Assembly: GCA_051025295.1 (NCBI GenBank)
Contig: JBMGJV010000025.1
Direction: 5' to 3' (one strand)
From: KBS-83 sp051025295
Lineage (GTDB): Bacteria; Acidobacteriota; Terriglobia; Terriglobales; Acidobacteriaceae
Length of the DNA stretch: 64,000 nt
A program made the translations under genes and the position numbers. Under the pieces are notes generated by a model. It was not told the origin of the DNA and did no database searches. It saw only the letters and a list, made by a program, of their open reading frames with translations. The stretch's first letter is position 1. Each line of letters begins with the position of its first letter. Shown piece by piece: positions 29,407 through 37,477 of this stretch.

Positions 29407-30279
29407 TCAGCCGGTGAACTCGGCGTAATGGATAAGCTCGATCAGGGGGAGGTTGGTGGGTGGATGCTCGAGCGCCTGGAGCAGTGCCGTGCGCTCGATC
29501 TCGCGCGTTTCGATCAGTCGCGTTCCGGCGGTCTCAAGCTCCGCGTCGACATAGCCGGGATGGCACACCAGCTCCCAGGTGCCCGGCGGCATGGCGCTCA
29601 ACAGGCGCAGCACATAGTCAGCACTGAAGGTGCCCGTTGCCAGCACGCCGAGCGCGCCGTCGGGCGTGCGCAGGCCGGCGGCCTTGACCGCGCGCAGAAA
29701 CTGCATGCGGAAGAGTCGGAGCGTGCGCACCTGCAGCCACCGCGTGCGCGGGGCTTCGCCGGTGGCGCGGATGGACCAGTCCGGTTCGAAAGGATTGCGG
29801 ATGCCGCGGACGCCGCAGGCTTTTGCTGCCCGCAGCAGCGGCGAGAGCACGCGGGGGAACATATGCGTGTGCTTGTGTGTGTCCACGTGCGAGACCGTGA
29901 TGCCGGCGGACTGCACGCGCTCGATCTGCGCGATCGCCTCGCGCTCGATCTCAGCAAGGTGGATGCGGCCGCCGAACAGGTCGACCATGAAGCTGCTCAG
30001 TTGGGGCCGGAAGCGCCCGCCGGGAGCGAGGGTTGGCAACTCGGACGGGTGCAGGACCGGGGCACCATCGACCAGCACCACATGACATCCGACGCCGAGT
30101 GACGGCTGCGTGAAGGCCCGATGCACGGCGTCGCGGAATGCCGGTCCGTTGGCCATCAGCGTTGCCGAGGGCAATACATCAGCCGCATTCAGTTCCACGA
30201 TGGCGCGGTTCACGCCCTCGGTGAGTCCGAAGTCGTCGGCATTGATGATCAGGCACCGCGAAGCTGAAGGATTGTGCAC
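29407..30279 (-). CDS. ChbG/YdjC-family carbohydrate deacetylase (HpnK-like)
   Basis: A metal-dependent deacetylase fold of 290 residues. Ligand motifs NADDFGLT (Asp15, Asp16) and DTHKHTHMFP are intact. Family members deacetylate chitooligosaccharides (ChbG); a subgroup named HpnK is found with hopanoid genes. The short Val-Asp-Gly insertion and CHPGYVDAEL resemble HpnK-like members, but no hopanoid genes are seen here. It is the last host protein gene before the tRNA and prophage. Confidence 0.85.
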   Translation of the reverse strand: MHNPSASRCLIINADDFGLTEGVNRAIVELNAADVLPSATLMANGPAFRDAVHRAFTQPSLGVGCHVVLVDGAPVLHPSELPTLAPGGRFRPQLSSFMVDLFGGRIHLAEIEREAIAQIERVQSAGITVSHVDTHKHTHMFPRVLSPLLRAAKACGVRGIRNPFEPDWSIRATGEAPRTRWLQVRTLRLFRMQFLRAVKAAGLRTPDGALGVLATGTFSADYVLRLLSAMPPGTWELVCHPGYVDAELETAGTRLIETREIERTALLQALEHPPTNLPLIELIHYAEFTG

Positions 30280-30414
30280 AGCCCGAGTCTAAGCAATTCA
30301 GGCTGAGGCTGTCCGTTTCCCGAGGAGATTGAGCTCGGGTGCCGACCGATGGTCTAAAATCGTGACTGCCTCACCCGCCGCTCTGCTGGATCCAAGAGTG
30401 CTGCGCCGGACCGG

Positions 30415-30491
<77 letters not shown>

Positions 30492-30767
30492 AACTCTTTC
30501 GAAAAACCTCGAAATAGCGCTGTAACCCAATGTTCAGACGGTTTGCCTGGAACTTCAGAAAACGCAGGAAACGCATACAGCGCACCCAACTCAGTGTCTG
30601 GAAGCCTTTTTTCGTACAATCCAGACCCCATCGTACAACGAGCGGCCACCCAGCCTAGTACAGCTCTAATGACGGTCACACTCCTGGTCAACGGCGTCCC
30701 TACCCAGGTCACGGGTCGCATCTACTCATCCCCAGGGGCTCGTGATCCGCCTCTCCCGGAGGACGGC

Positions 30768-30953
30768 ATGAGACGGCTGACCGTGGTTGAATCCACCATC
30801 CTGCCGCTGATCCACCTGCAAACCCTGATCGATGACAACGCGCCCGATGCACAGGATGCTCAGGCTGCCCTCGAAGAAGCCACCGCGATCCTGGTCGAGC
30901 AGGGCATGTTGGATGTCCTCATCACCATCGCGGCTCGCCAGATGACCGAATAG
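30768..30953 (+). CDS. small phage cargo protein A, 61 aa
   Basis: A helical acidic protein ending AILVEQGMLDVLITIAARQ. GGAGG 5 nt before the ATG fixes the start. A perfect stem-loop follows 10 bp after its stop. The C-terminal pattern (AI..L.E.G.LD..I...A) resembles that of the next gene, suggesting a tandem related pair. Function unknown. Confidence 0.6.
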   Translation: MRRLTVVESTILPLIHLQTLIDDNAPDAQDAQAALEEATAILVEQGMLDVLITIAARQMTE

Positions 30954-30963
30954 TCCAGACGCA

Positions 30964-31000
30964 CGAATGGCCCCAGGGATGATCTCCCTGGGGCCATTCG
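30964..31000. terminator. perfect 16-bp stem-loop
   Basis: CGAATGGCCCCAGGGA pairs perfectly with TCCCTGGGGCCATTCG around a 5-nt loop, 10 bp after the stop of the 61-residue gene. There is no strong T-run; it probably acts as a transcription stop for that gene. Confidence 0.65.
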
Positions 31001-31041
31001 TCGTTGCGCAACTACAGTGTGCCCTGGACCGTCTCTCTAGC

Positions 31042-31281
31042 ATGGACCGCTCCCCAACCGATGTCGCCAACGAAGCTGTGCGGATGCTTGAGGAACTGGC
31101 TGCTTTGGCCGAACACGGTGACGTTGTCGGAAGCGCGATCGCTGACGATGTTCTCGGCGATGTGGCGATCCGGCTATGGGAATCCGGACTGCTCGACCGG
31201 TTCATCCGCAGGGCGAGTGCGTTGTACTGGCCATCAGCCAGGATCAGCGACCCCTCCGATACCGACCACGCCGGAAGATGA
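31042..31281 (+). CDS. small phage cargo protein B, 79 aa
   Basis: A helical protein with ANEAVRMLEELAAL and VAIRLWESGLLDRFIRRA, the latter similar in pattern to the C-terminus of the preceding gene. The start is uncertain: ATG 31042 lacks a Shine-Dalgarno, and in-frame ATGs at 30967 and 30979 fall inside the stem-loop. Its 3' end overlaps the convergent 86-residue gene by 38 bp, so one of the two ends may be wrong. Confidence 0.45.
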   Translation: MDRSPTDVANEAVRMLEELAALAEHGDVVGSAIADDVLGDVAIRLWESGLLDRFIRRASALYWPSARISDPSDTDHAGR

Positions 31282-31504
31282 AATCGAGGACCTCGCCGAT
31301 CGCGCGGACGATCCATGGCAACCGTGCATGCTCGGCTCTCATGATCGCTTCAAGGGTGATACGGTCAGCTTCGCGCTTACGTGCGTACCGCTGGCGTCGC
31401 ATCCTCTGCTCGGCCTCTTTCGCCGTGCCCTTGATTGAGCGGTCATCCCCAAACTTCGAGCGCTTGTAGACGCAACCGTCCCAGTTACCTATTCCTTTGG
31501 ACAT
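31244..31504 (-). CDS. small basic protein, 86 aa
   Basis: A very Arg/Lys-rich protein (RMRRQRYARKREADRI) with a hydrophobic stretch WIVRAIGEVLDFIF and a basic end. It could bind nucleic acid or membranes; no family is recognised. No strong ribosome-binding site is seen. It overlaps the convergent gene. Confidence 0.5.
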   Translation of the reverse strand: MSKGIGNWDGCVYKRSKFGDDRSIKGTAKEAEQRMRRQRYARKREADRITLEAIMRAEHARLPWIVRAIGEVLDFIFRRGRYRRGR

Positions 31505-31610
31505 GAGCCCGATTCTGTCGCAGAGTTCACTTGGTACGAATCCCTCGCAGGTCGTATCGAGGTGAGTCGAGTCTGATCGAGGCCCCTGAAGGCATCCAGA
31601 GGCCCCATGC

Positions 31611-31757
31611 TCAGTGTGAAACGGCTCGCAGCAACGAATGCATGTCGAATGCGAGGTTAAAGGTTACGTGAAGGTTTATCACCAGCGAGATCACGAGCGA
31701 GATCGTGATCAGGAAGGTGATCGTAATGACTTTTCGCTGTTGGTTTAACGCGGCCAT
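31611..31757 (-). CDS. small single-pass membrane protein, 48 aa
   Basis: From ATG 31757 a short basic N-terminus is followed by a continuous hydrophobic helix (VITITFLITISLVISLVI). The frame extends upstream to 31808 with 17 polar residues. Size and shape resemble small phage membrane proteins, but there is no direct support for a role. Confidence 0.4.
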   Translation of the reverse strand: MAALNQQRKVITITFLITISLVISLVINLHVTFNLAFDMHSLLRAVSH

Positions 31758-31823
31758 GGATCGATCTTGCCCGCCCACCAGATCGTCCGCTATCCGGGTT
31801 TCCCGCAATTTTCGGGATTCTTT

Positions 31824-32264
31824 TCACAGCTTCGACCAGTCCACCTTGAGCAGGTTGCGGCGGAGCGGCGCGAGCGTCACTCTGCTCGTGCCCTGTCCCC
31901 ACTTGCGCCTCGTGTCCTCGAAGTCTGCGATCTGCTCGTCCGTCGCTCCGAGGTACCTGAGCATCCGTACCATCGTCTCGTCGGAAGGGACGTGCAGCCA
32001 GGGACCGAGCACCGTCTTGCAATCGACGTGCAGCGCATGGCAGGCGATGCCGTTCCGGGGAACAAAGCTGATCATGATCTCGTAACTGCTGCGGATCACA
32101 TCGATCGGCATGCGTCGAAGATTGCCGAGAGGGTTCCTGTCTCCACAGAGGCTGCACGTCGCACCACCATGCTCCAGCACATGATGATTTGGTCCCGTCC
32201 GACCGCCGCAGCGCCAGCAGACCAGGATGTGCACGAGCCGGTTCTCTCGTTTGTGCTTGAGCAT
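31824..32264 (-). CDS. zinc-finger-like phage protein, 146 aa
   Basis: Two CxxC pairs near the N-terminus (CWRCGG at about residue 16 and CSLCGD at about 37), with an intervening HH, make a probable zinc ribbon. The C-terminal half is helical and basic. The start at 32264 is chosen over 32318 because the upstream residues look non-coding. Function unknown; a DNA- or protein-binding regulator is possible. Confidence 0.6.
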   Translation of the reverse strand: MLKHKRENRLVHILVCWRCGGRTGPNHHVLEHGGATCSLCGDRNPLGNLRRMPIDVIRSSYEIMISFVPRNGIACHALHVDCKTVLGPWLHVPSDETMVRMLRYLGATDEQIADFEDTRRKWGQGTSRVTLAPLRRNLLKVDWSKL

Positions 32265-32459
32265 GGGGGCAGCGTAGCGGGACCTGGGCTGTGGATGGCG
32301 AAGAGACGGCGAAAACACGGTTGGTGCTCTGAAGGGTCATAAACGAAGAAACAGCCTCACAAATTGTGGGCTCATTCATAATGAGCCCTACATGTTGTGG
32401 GTTTCTCATTGACTCAGGGCCGGAAAACGCTCATCCTTTGTTCGAAAGGAGGCAAAAGC

Positions 32460-32660
32460 ATGGCGGATATATTCGTAGAGCGACGGGACGAGGGTGACTA
32501 CGCAGTGCGGCGTCCGGGTTCCGAGCGGGCTAGCGATGTTCTCCCGACCCAGTCGGAGGCTATCGAGAGGGCGCGCGATCTAAACCCTGATGGTCCTGTT
32601 CTGGTTGAGCGGGTTCGCAACACAACAGTTGGCCACCCAGACAAATGGCGTAAGCCGTAG
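32460..32660 (+). CDS. DUF2188-like protein, 66 aa
   Basis: MADIFVERRDEGDYAVRRPG and the SEAIERARDLNP stretch match the DUF2188 pattern (a short beta-alpha repeat protein that often carries a C-terminal DKWRKP-like end). AAAGGAGG lies 7 nt before the ATG, the best ribosome-binding site in this cluster, and a strong terminator follows its stop. It therefore appears to be an independent, well-expressed single gene. Confidence 0.75.
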   Translation: MADIFVERRDEGDYAVRRPGSERASDVLPTQSEAIERARDLNPDGPVLVERVRNTTVGHPDKWRKP

Positions 32661-32674
32661 CCCGACAATCAACC

Positions 32675-32717
32675 AAAAGTGAAGGCCCGAGTCGAATCGA
32701 CTCGGGCCTTCACTTTT
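32675..32717. terminator. bidirectional intrinsic terminator
   Basis: A near-perfect stem of about 17 bp with flanking AAAA on the left and TTTTT on the right stops transcription from both sides. It serves the DUF2188-like gene (plus) and the Pro-rich mini-gene (minus), whose stop codon lies inside the stem. Confidence 0.88.
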
Positions 32718-32838
32718 TGCCGGGTGGAGGAGTGTGCTTCTGATCTGAGGGAGCTGGTCTCGCTGGTGGAGGCGGAGGCGGTAGCTTGATCGGCGGCCAG
32801 CTACTCCTGTTGTCGTCGTTCGCAATTCCTTTAGGCAT
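32710..32838 (-). CDS. proline-rich mini-protein, 42 aa
   Basis: ATG 32838 opens a frame rich in Pro (14 of 42), with WPPIKLPPPPPPARPAP and a basic end. Its stop lies within the bidirectional terminator, as expected of a real gene end. No strong ribosome-binding site is present. It lies 21 bp downstream (in transcription direction) of the two-helix membrane protein gene. Confidence 0.42.
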   Translation of the reverse strand: MPKGIANDDNRSSWPPIKLPPPPPPARPAPSDQKHTPPPGKK

Positions 32839-32859
32839 CCCGAATCGTGACCTCAGCGC

Positions 32860-33342
32860 TTACGATACGCCATGCGATGCGTAAACGTGAGCGGCCCACT
32901 TCTCCACGCGGCGCTTCTCGTAGGGTACCGAGGTGGTACCTGCGACTGATGCTTCGAGGTCGCGACGCATCAGCTCCTGATACTTCTCATCTGCGTCAGA
33001 GGCGTCAGGTGATCCTCTCAGGTCATCGAAGCCGAACGCGATGTTGCTCCAGGTTTCGTGTAGCTTGGAGGCGGCCTTGACCCGTCCGTCCAGGTCCACC
33101 GCGACCGAGTATGCCGTGATCGCTGCTGTGACGAGTGACAGGATGATAGGAACGAGCGCGGGTAGCTTAGCGGTGATCGTCGCCGCAGCGCCCGATGAGA
33201 GCAGGAAGGTCAGGAACGTGAACGCCCGCTTCAATGTCGCACAGCGATCGGTCATCTCTGCAAAGTAGAAGGCGCGTACCTCAGCGCCGAGCATGTGATC
33301 CCAGGTTCGTTTGTACTGCGAATCATTGAGCATATTCGTCAC
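32860..33342 (-). CDS. two-helix membrane protein, SLATT-like layout
   Basis: 160 residues: a soluble amphipathic N-terminal helix, two adjacent membrane helices (about 40-60 and 64-86), then a long cytoplasmic helical region (HETWSNIAFGFDDL, EKYQELMRRDLEASV). This layout and size resemble SLATT-domain proteins, predicted pore-forming effectors in nucleotide-signal defence systems, but I cannot confirm homology by eye. No nucleotidyltransferase or sensor partner is adjacent. It is divergent from the next membrane protein gene. Confidence 0.65.
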   Translation of the reverse strand: MTNMLNDSQYKRTWDHMLGAEVRAFYFAEMTDRCATLKRAFTFLTFLLSSGAAATITAKLPALVPIILSLVTAAITAYSVAVDLDGRVKAASKLHETWSNIAFGFDDLRGSPDASDADEKYQELMRRDLEASVAGTTSVPYEKRRVEKWAAHVYASHGVS

Positions 33343-33396
33343 CTACAGAGTACGCGCAAGTCGGTATCCGCTCATCCCGTCGCTAAACTTACGGTC

Positions 33397-33888
33397 GTGA
33401 CCAATCGCGCGTTTTGGGTGACCAGTGCGGCCCTCTTCTCAGCCGGAACTTTAGCTGGGTATCATCTCTCATCGATCCCAGGACTCCACACCTACAAGCT
33501 GCTTAACCTCGCGGGACTCGTCTACACATTCCTGGGCTTGCTGGTCGTGTCGGATCAGTTTTCGTCGAACACTTGGAAGGAGCGCTGGGTCACTAAATTT
33601 GCACCCTCCATGCCTTGGGTTCACACCTTCTGCCCGACGGGGGCCTACTTCGGAGGCGTTATCGGTCAAGTAACGCATAGGCCCTCATCAGACACGGTCT
33701 CCAGCGTCTCGCTAATGTTTCTTGCCTACTCGGCATTCGCTCTCTACCTCTTCGACCTGTTGGTGATGAACTCTAGTCCATTGATGCACAAACGACCCAT
33801 CGAAGACCGATGGAGGTGGCTCGGCTTCTTTCTGATCATGAGTGGTATTGGTTGTCAGTTGTGGGCAGCTCTATTGGACCTGCGATAA
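33397..33888 (+). CDS. hypothetical membrane protein, 163 aa
   Basis: Four hydrophobic segments (residues about 6-25, 36-52, 82-118 and 142-160) in a phage cargo region. A GTG at 33397 gives a sensible N-terminus with a first helix; an upstream ATG (33295) would overlap the divergent gene. No family is recognised. Superinfection exclusion or another membrane function is only a guess. Confidence 0.6.
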   Translation: MTNRAFWVTSAALFSAGTLAGYHLSSIPGLHTYKLLNLAGLVYTFLGLLVVSDQFSSNTWKERWVTKFAPSMPWVHTFCPTGAYFGGVIGQVTHRPSSDTVSSVSLMFLAYSAFALYLFDLLVMNSSPLMHKRPIEDRWRWLGFFLIMSGIGCQLWAALLDLR

Positions 33889-33924
33889 CCGTGGCGTGCC
33901 GCAGGTAACGTGAGGATGGCCACG

Positions 33925-34305
33925 TCATTTGTTTAGCGCCTTCTCTTCAACAGCCCGCATACGATCGAGCAAATTGACAGTGAGCTGTTCGACCTCCTTG
34001 CGTGGCACAACCTGTGACTCCAGACGATCCACGCTGACACGCATCGCCTCGACGCTCGCGACCATCACACCGATCTGATCGAGTTTGGTGAGTTGCGCCA
34101 AGGCGATATTGATCTGGGTCTCCTGCCGCACTGACTTATCGCGGAGATGCTGCGACTCCGTCTTGAGCCAGGCCACATCCGACTTGCATATGCCCAGCTC
34201 GATGTGACTGGTGCTGACACGATTCTGGAGTCGCCAGACCCAGGCGAATCCACTAGCGACGAGAGCGACGATCGAAACACCAGCAGACATTAGTGTGTCT
34301 CTCAT
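33925..34305 (-). CDS. phage membrane-anchored coiled-coil protein, 126 aa
   Basis: One N-terminal helix (about residues 5-24) followed by a long heptad-rich region (KTESQHLRDKSV... to the end). The shape resembles phage accessory lysis or tail-associated proteins (spanin or XhlA-like), but no family is certain. Its ATG overlaps the stop of the preceding 73-residue gene by 4 bp (ATGA), and it is the last gene of the late operon. Confidence 0.65.
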   Translation of the reverse strand: MRDTLMSAGVSIVALVASGFAWVWRLQNRVSTSHIELGICKSDVAWLKTESQHLRDKSVRQETQINIALAQLTKLDQIGVMVASVEAMRVSVDRLESQVVPRKEVEQLTVNLLDRMRAVEEKALNK

Positions 34306-34523
34306 GCTTCGCCGATCGGCACGTTGTGCGCTGTTGAGTAAGCCTGGATTGCAGCATCGTTGTTGTCGAGCTGCGTGAGCGCTGCATCGATGTTCGTTTG
34401 CCGGTTCGCGGCATCCGAGATTGTCAGGGTGAGATGCGACTCCGTCCCGAGACCTGAGACCAGAACGAGATACTCCACGCCTTGGTCCGGGATGATGTGA
34501 CTGCTCTTGATTGTCGCTGGCAT
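34302..34523 (-). CDS. small phage protein after tail tip gene, 73 aa
   Basis: MPATIKSSHIIPDQGVEYL begins a protein with beta-type N-terminal half and helical C-terminal half (DAALTQLDNNDAAIQAY). It lies 8 bp after the gpJ-like gene and overlaps the next gene by 4 bp, so it belongs to the late operon. Function unknown. Confidence 0.65.
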   Translation of the reverse strand: MPATIKSSHIIPDQGVEYLVLVSGLGTESHLTLTISDAANRQTNIDAALTQLDNNDAAIQAYSTAHNVPIGEA

Positions 34524-34531
34524 GGAGCCTC

Positions 34532-36844
34532 CTATGCTGTTTTCGCGTACCGGTAGGGGCTCGTACCGCCACCACCGCCGGTGCCGCCGGTTCCTGACGC
34601 GTTGACTGTGGTGACAGCGCCGACGTACACGTAGCTGTCCGAGGGTGTTGTGCCTGTGGTCAGCAGATAGGTGCTCGTAGCGGTGTTCCAGAGCACCGAG
34701 TACGACGTTGAGAGCGCCTGCCCCGTGAAGGACGCAGCGGGCAAGGTCATGGACTGCGACCCGATCTGCTGCGTGTAGCTCGTGCCCGGACCACCCGGAC
34801 CGTAGACGCGGATCGTCGCCGTGCCACCCGACAGGACCGAGTCGATCGTCGCGTTGTTCGGAGCGACCGACACCAGACCAGGAGCTAGGCCGAGTGAGTT
34901 GACCTGCGAGTACACCCGACTGACCGTGTACGGTCCAGCCACAGCCCAGTCACTCGTTGCGCCGCTCGGCTTCACGCTCCGCAAGCGCACGTTGTAGACC
35001 TGACCGGTGACCACACCCGAGACGTACGTGGCGGTGTTGCCCGCGTCCACGACCCCGGCATCCTGCCAAGCGTTCCACCCGTTGAGCTGGTACTGGACTT
35101 GTATCTGCGAGACGAACACATCGGCGGGAGCGGTCCAGGAGACGGACAGACGAGGCTGAGCCACACCATCAGGACCGACGTACGCAGTCGCCGCGCTGTC
35201 TGTAATCGTCGGTGAGACCGGAGCGGCGACCGCTCCAGCGAAGCCGAGCGTCGGGCTCGTACCACCCTGAGGAGTCAGCTCCTCCGATGTTGACCACGCA
35301 TAGACACTCGGGTCCGTCTCAGCCACGTCGCACTCGATATGGAGTGAGACGCCATCGTCTGCGGCAGACGGGACGAAGCGCATCGTCGTGATCTCCAGCA
35401 TCTTGTGCGTCATCTGGAGAGCTGGAAACGAGAACTGGATGACATCGAGAGGCTGACACTGATACGCGCCAAGGTTGAAGGCAAGCGTGCCCGAGCCCTG
35501 CATCTGGTTCCGCATGAGTTTGATCTTCGCGAGCCGCTGAGCTGTGGCTGCACTCGTGACGAACTGCAAGCGCATATCCGACCACAGCTCGACACCACCC
35601 GAATTCACGAGCGGCTGGTTGACCGCATACCCATGCTCGGAGTCCTGTATGTAAGCAGGAAAGTCTGTCGGTTGCCACTCGTATTGGAAGTCAGAAAATG
35701 TGTTGCCTGCCTGATCCTTGCCGTTCGTTCCGTAGTAGTTGCCAGCAGGACGAGAGTACGGGTCATTCGGCGCGACGTACGTGCCCTTGACTGACGTGAT
35801 CAGCTCGCGGAACTTGCGACGCGGTGACCATGCGACCTTGTTGACCAGGTCCGATTCATCGAAGGCGAGCGTCGGTGCGATCCAGGCAGCGGGGTAAATC
35901 TTGATCGTCCCACCCGCTGTGCTGATCCTTCCGCCGCAAGCATCGAGCATCGAGGCGAGGATGTCACCCGGAGCTGCTGACGAATCGAATGCACCGTTGA
36001 TCGTGTAGCGGGACTCAGTCCCACCAGCAGCGAGCGGTACCTGCTCGTCGCAGATGTTGGCGGCAGCGACGAGCTGGGCCTGATCGAGGTCAGCATGCGA
36101 GAATCCGAAGCCGTAGATCGGATCGCACAGGAAGTCAGCGATGCAGAGCGCTGCGTTGTTCGACCAGCTCGTTGTGTTCGTGCGCGGGTCCCAGATCGAG
36201 TTCTTGCCGAGGATCGTCGCGCGAGGATTGGGCGTGCCGTTCGGATACTTCGAAGCGGAGTAGGTGTACTTGATGTAGCTCCAGCAGCAGCCGTTGATCA
36301 GCTTGTCGCCGGTCCACTCGGGCTTGTTCGCGCCAAGGGACGCCATGTACACATTGTTCGGGCCGAGGCGCGGCTCCATGTATAAGCCACCGAAGCTGTA
36401 CTGATTGTTCGCGTCGTCTCGATACGTGCTGCCATCAGCATTCCCCCACGCACCGCCGTTGTCGGCGAAGTGGACGAGCTTCGAATCGACGTAAAGCTCT
36501 TGGATCGCTTGGCACGGATGACCAGCCCACACCACCGCGGTGTTGAGATAGTCCTTGTTCGATCCGCTAGTGCCCATGTACACGATCGTCCCCGCGACAC
36601 GCGAGACGCCATAGATCACCTGACGAGGCTGAGCTGGCTGACGAGTAGATACGTCGATCGCCTGGTTCGAGCGTAGAGCCTGCTCGATGCCACCGAACGC
36701 GAGGCCAGCGCCAGCAGCGCCGATCCCGAAGACGGCATCGGCGAGCACGGTGTTGGTGAGGATGACGGGAGCGAGATATGGAGCGACGACGAAAGCGGCA
36801 GCAGCGCCTACGACGAGGGCTGCTCCGATGGCAATCTTGGCCAT
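34532..36844 (-). CDS. gpJ-like tail tip / host-specificity protein
   Basis: A 770-residue distal tail protein. An N-terminal hydrophobic Gly/Ala stretch (residues about 4-55) precedes the baseplate-hub-like region with PRQVIYGVSRVAGTIVYMG and DKLINGCCWSYIKYTY, the pattern of gpJ-type hub proteins. A fibronectin-III-like domain lies at about 545-640, and the C-terminus is Gly/Thr-rich. ATG 36844 has AGGA 6 nt upstream; a TTG at 36883 would add 13 residues. Predicted to form the receptor-contacting tip of the virion. Confidence 0.82.
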   Translation of the reverse strand: MAKIAIGAALVVGAAAAFVVAPYLAPVILTNTVLADAVFGIGAAGAGLAFGGIEQALRSNQAIDVSTRQPAQPRQVIYGVSRVAGTIVYMGTSGSNKDYLNTAVVWAGHPCQAIQELYVDSKLVHFADNGGAWGNADGSTYRDDANNQYSFGGLYMEPRLGPNNVYMASLGANKPEWTGDKLINGCCWSYIKYTYSASKYPNGTPNPRATILGKNSIWDPRTNTTSWSNNAALCIADFLCDPIYGFGFSHADLDQAQLVAAANICDEQVPLAAGGTESRYTINGAFDSSAAPGDILASMLDACGGRISTAGGTIKIYPAAWIAPTLAFDESDLVNKVAWSPRRKFRELITSVKGTYVAPNDPYSRPAGNYYGTNGKDQAGNTFSDFQYEWQPTDFPAYIQDSEHGYAVNQPLVNSGGVELWSDMRLQFVTSAATAQRLAKIKLMRNQMQGSGTLAFNLGAYQCQPLDVIQFSFPALQMTHKMLEITTMRFVPSAADDGVSLHIECDVAETDPSVYAWSTSEELTPQGGTSPTLGFAGAVAAPVSPTITDSAATAYVGPDGVAQPRLSVSWTAPADVFVSQIQVQYQLNGWNAWQDAGVVDAGNTATYVSGVVTGQVYNVRLRSVKPSGATSDWAVAGPYTVSRVYSQVNSLGLAPGLVSVAPNNATIDSVLSGGTATIRVYGPGGPGTSYTQQIGSQSMTLPAASFTGQALSTSYSVLWNTATSTYLLTTGTTPSDSYVYVGAVTTVNASGTGGTGGGGGTSPYRYAKTA

Positions 36845-36972
36845 GAGATTCCTATGGCTCCTAAATGTGGAGCGGTTTGACAATCGCGGAAGTAGTTGGC
36901 CCCGACTGAGAACGTAGCCGCTGACTCATCCCCTGACTAGGGGGTCGCTAGAGGCATGCGTGCGGAAAATGC

Positions 36973-37434
36973 TCAGACGCGCCAAGCGGCGCGACACTGA
37001 CTGACAGGAACGGCACGCATCGCCTGCTCAGTGACGAACAGAGCGTCGCGACCGTTGAGCGAGACGATCCCGAGAGCGGGACCTTCGTCGCCGTCGTACA
37101 GAACCACGTCACCGCGCTGAGCGAGCAGGACTGTCGTGAGCTGGGGCATCCCGTACTTATGGGTGACATATTCGGCTGCATGCTCGACGGTCGAACCACC
37201 TGTCACGCGCTTGATCCTTCGAGCAGCTCCGAGCGCAGTCGTGTACTTGCCCCGGAACTCAGCAGCGACATCGGTGCCGGTCATGGCGTGGATCGCATCG
37301 CAGACGAACAGAGCGCAGTCTCGGCTCCCAAGCTGGAACGGTTCGACTGCTCGCTCGCTCAGATGTCGCTGTAGGTCTGCTTCCCAGGTGTGAGAGCGGT
37401 GTAGAGGCACGAAGTGAGGGACTGAATAGTGCAT
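36973..37434 (-). CDS. NlpC/P60-like phage tail protein (DUF6950 type)
   Basis: 153 residues with the pattern GSRDCALFVCDAIHAMTG, a catalytic-type Cys after Asp, and GDVVLYDGDEGPALGIV, as in DUF6950 and related NlpC/P60-like phage proteins. In lambda-like phages such a protein (gpK) helps assemble the tail tip and may cut peptidoglycan peptides. The catalytic His is not certain here. In-frame ATGs at 37434 and 37485 are both possible; the second would overlap the antisense HNH gene. Confidence 0.7.
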   Translation of the reverse strand: MHYSVPHFVPLHRSHTWEADLQRHLSERAVEPFQLGSRDCALFVCDAIHAMTGTDVAAEFRGKYTTALGAARRIKRVTGGSTVEHAAEYVTHKYGMPQLTTVLLAQRGDVVLYDGDEGPALGIVSLNGRDALFVTEQAMRAVPVSQCRAAWRV

Positions 37435-37477
37435 CTCGATAATCACGATCGGATCGTCGTCGCAGGTATCCACCTCC

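Noticed and set aside
30726..31316. 196-residue minus-strand frame over the two small cargo genes
   Set aside because: It runs through a perfect transcription stem-loop and is Ser/Arg-rich; the plus strand has a strong ribosome-binding site for the first small gene.
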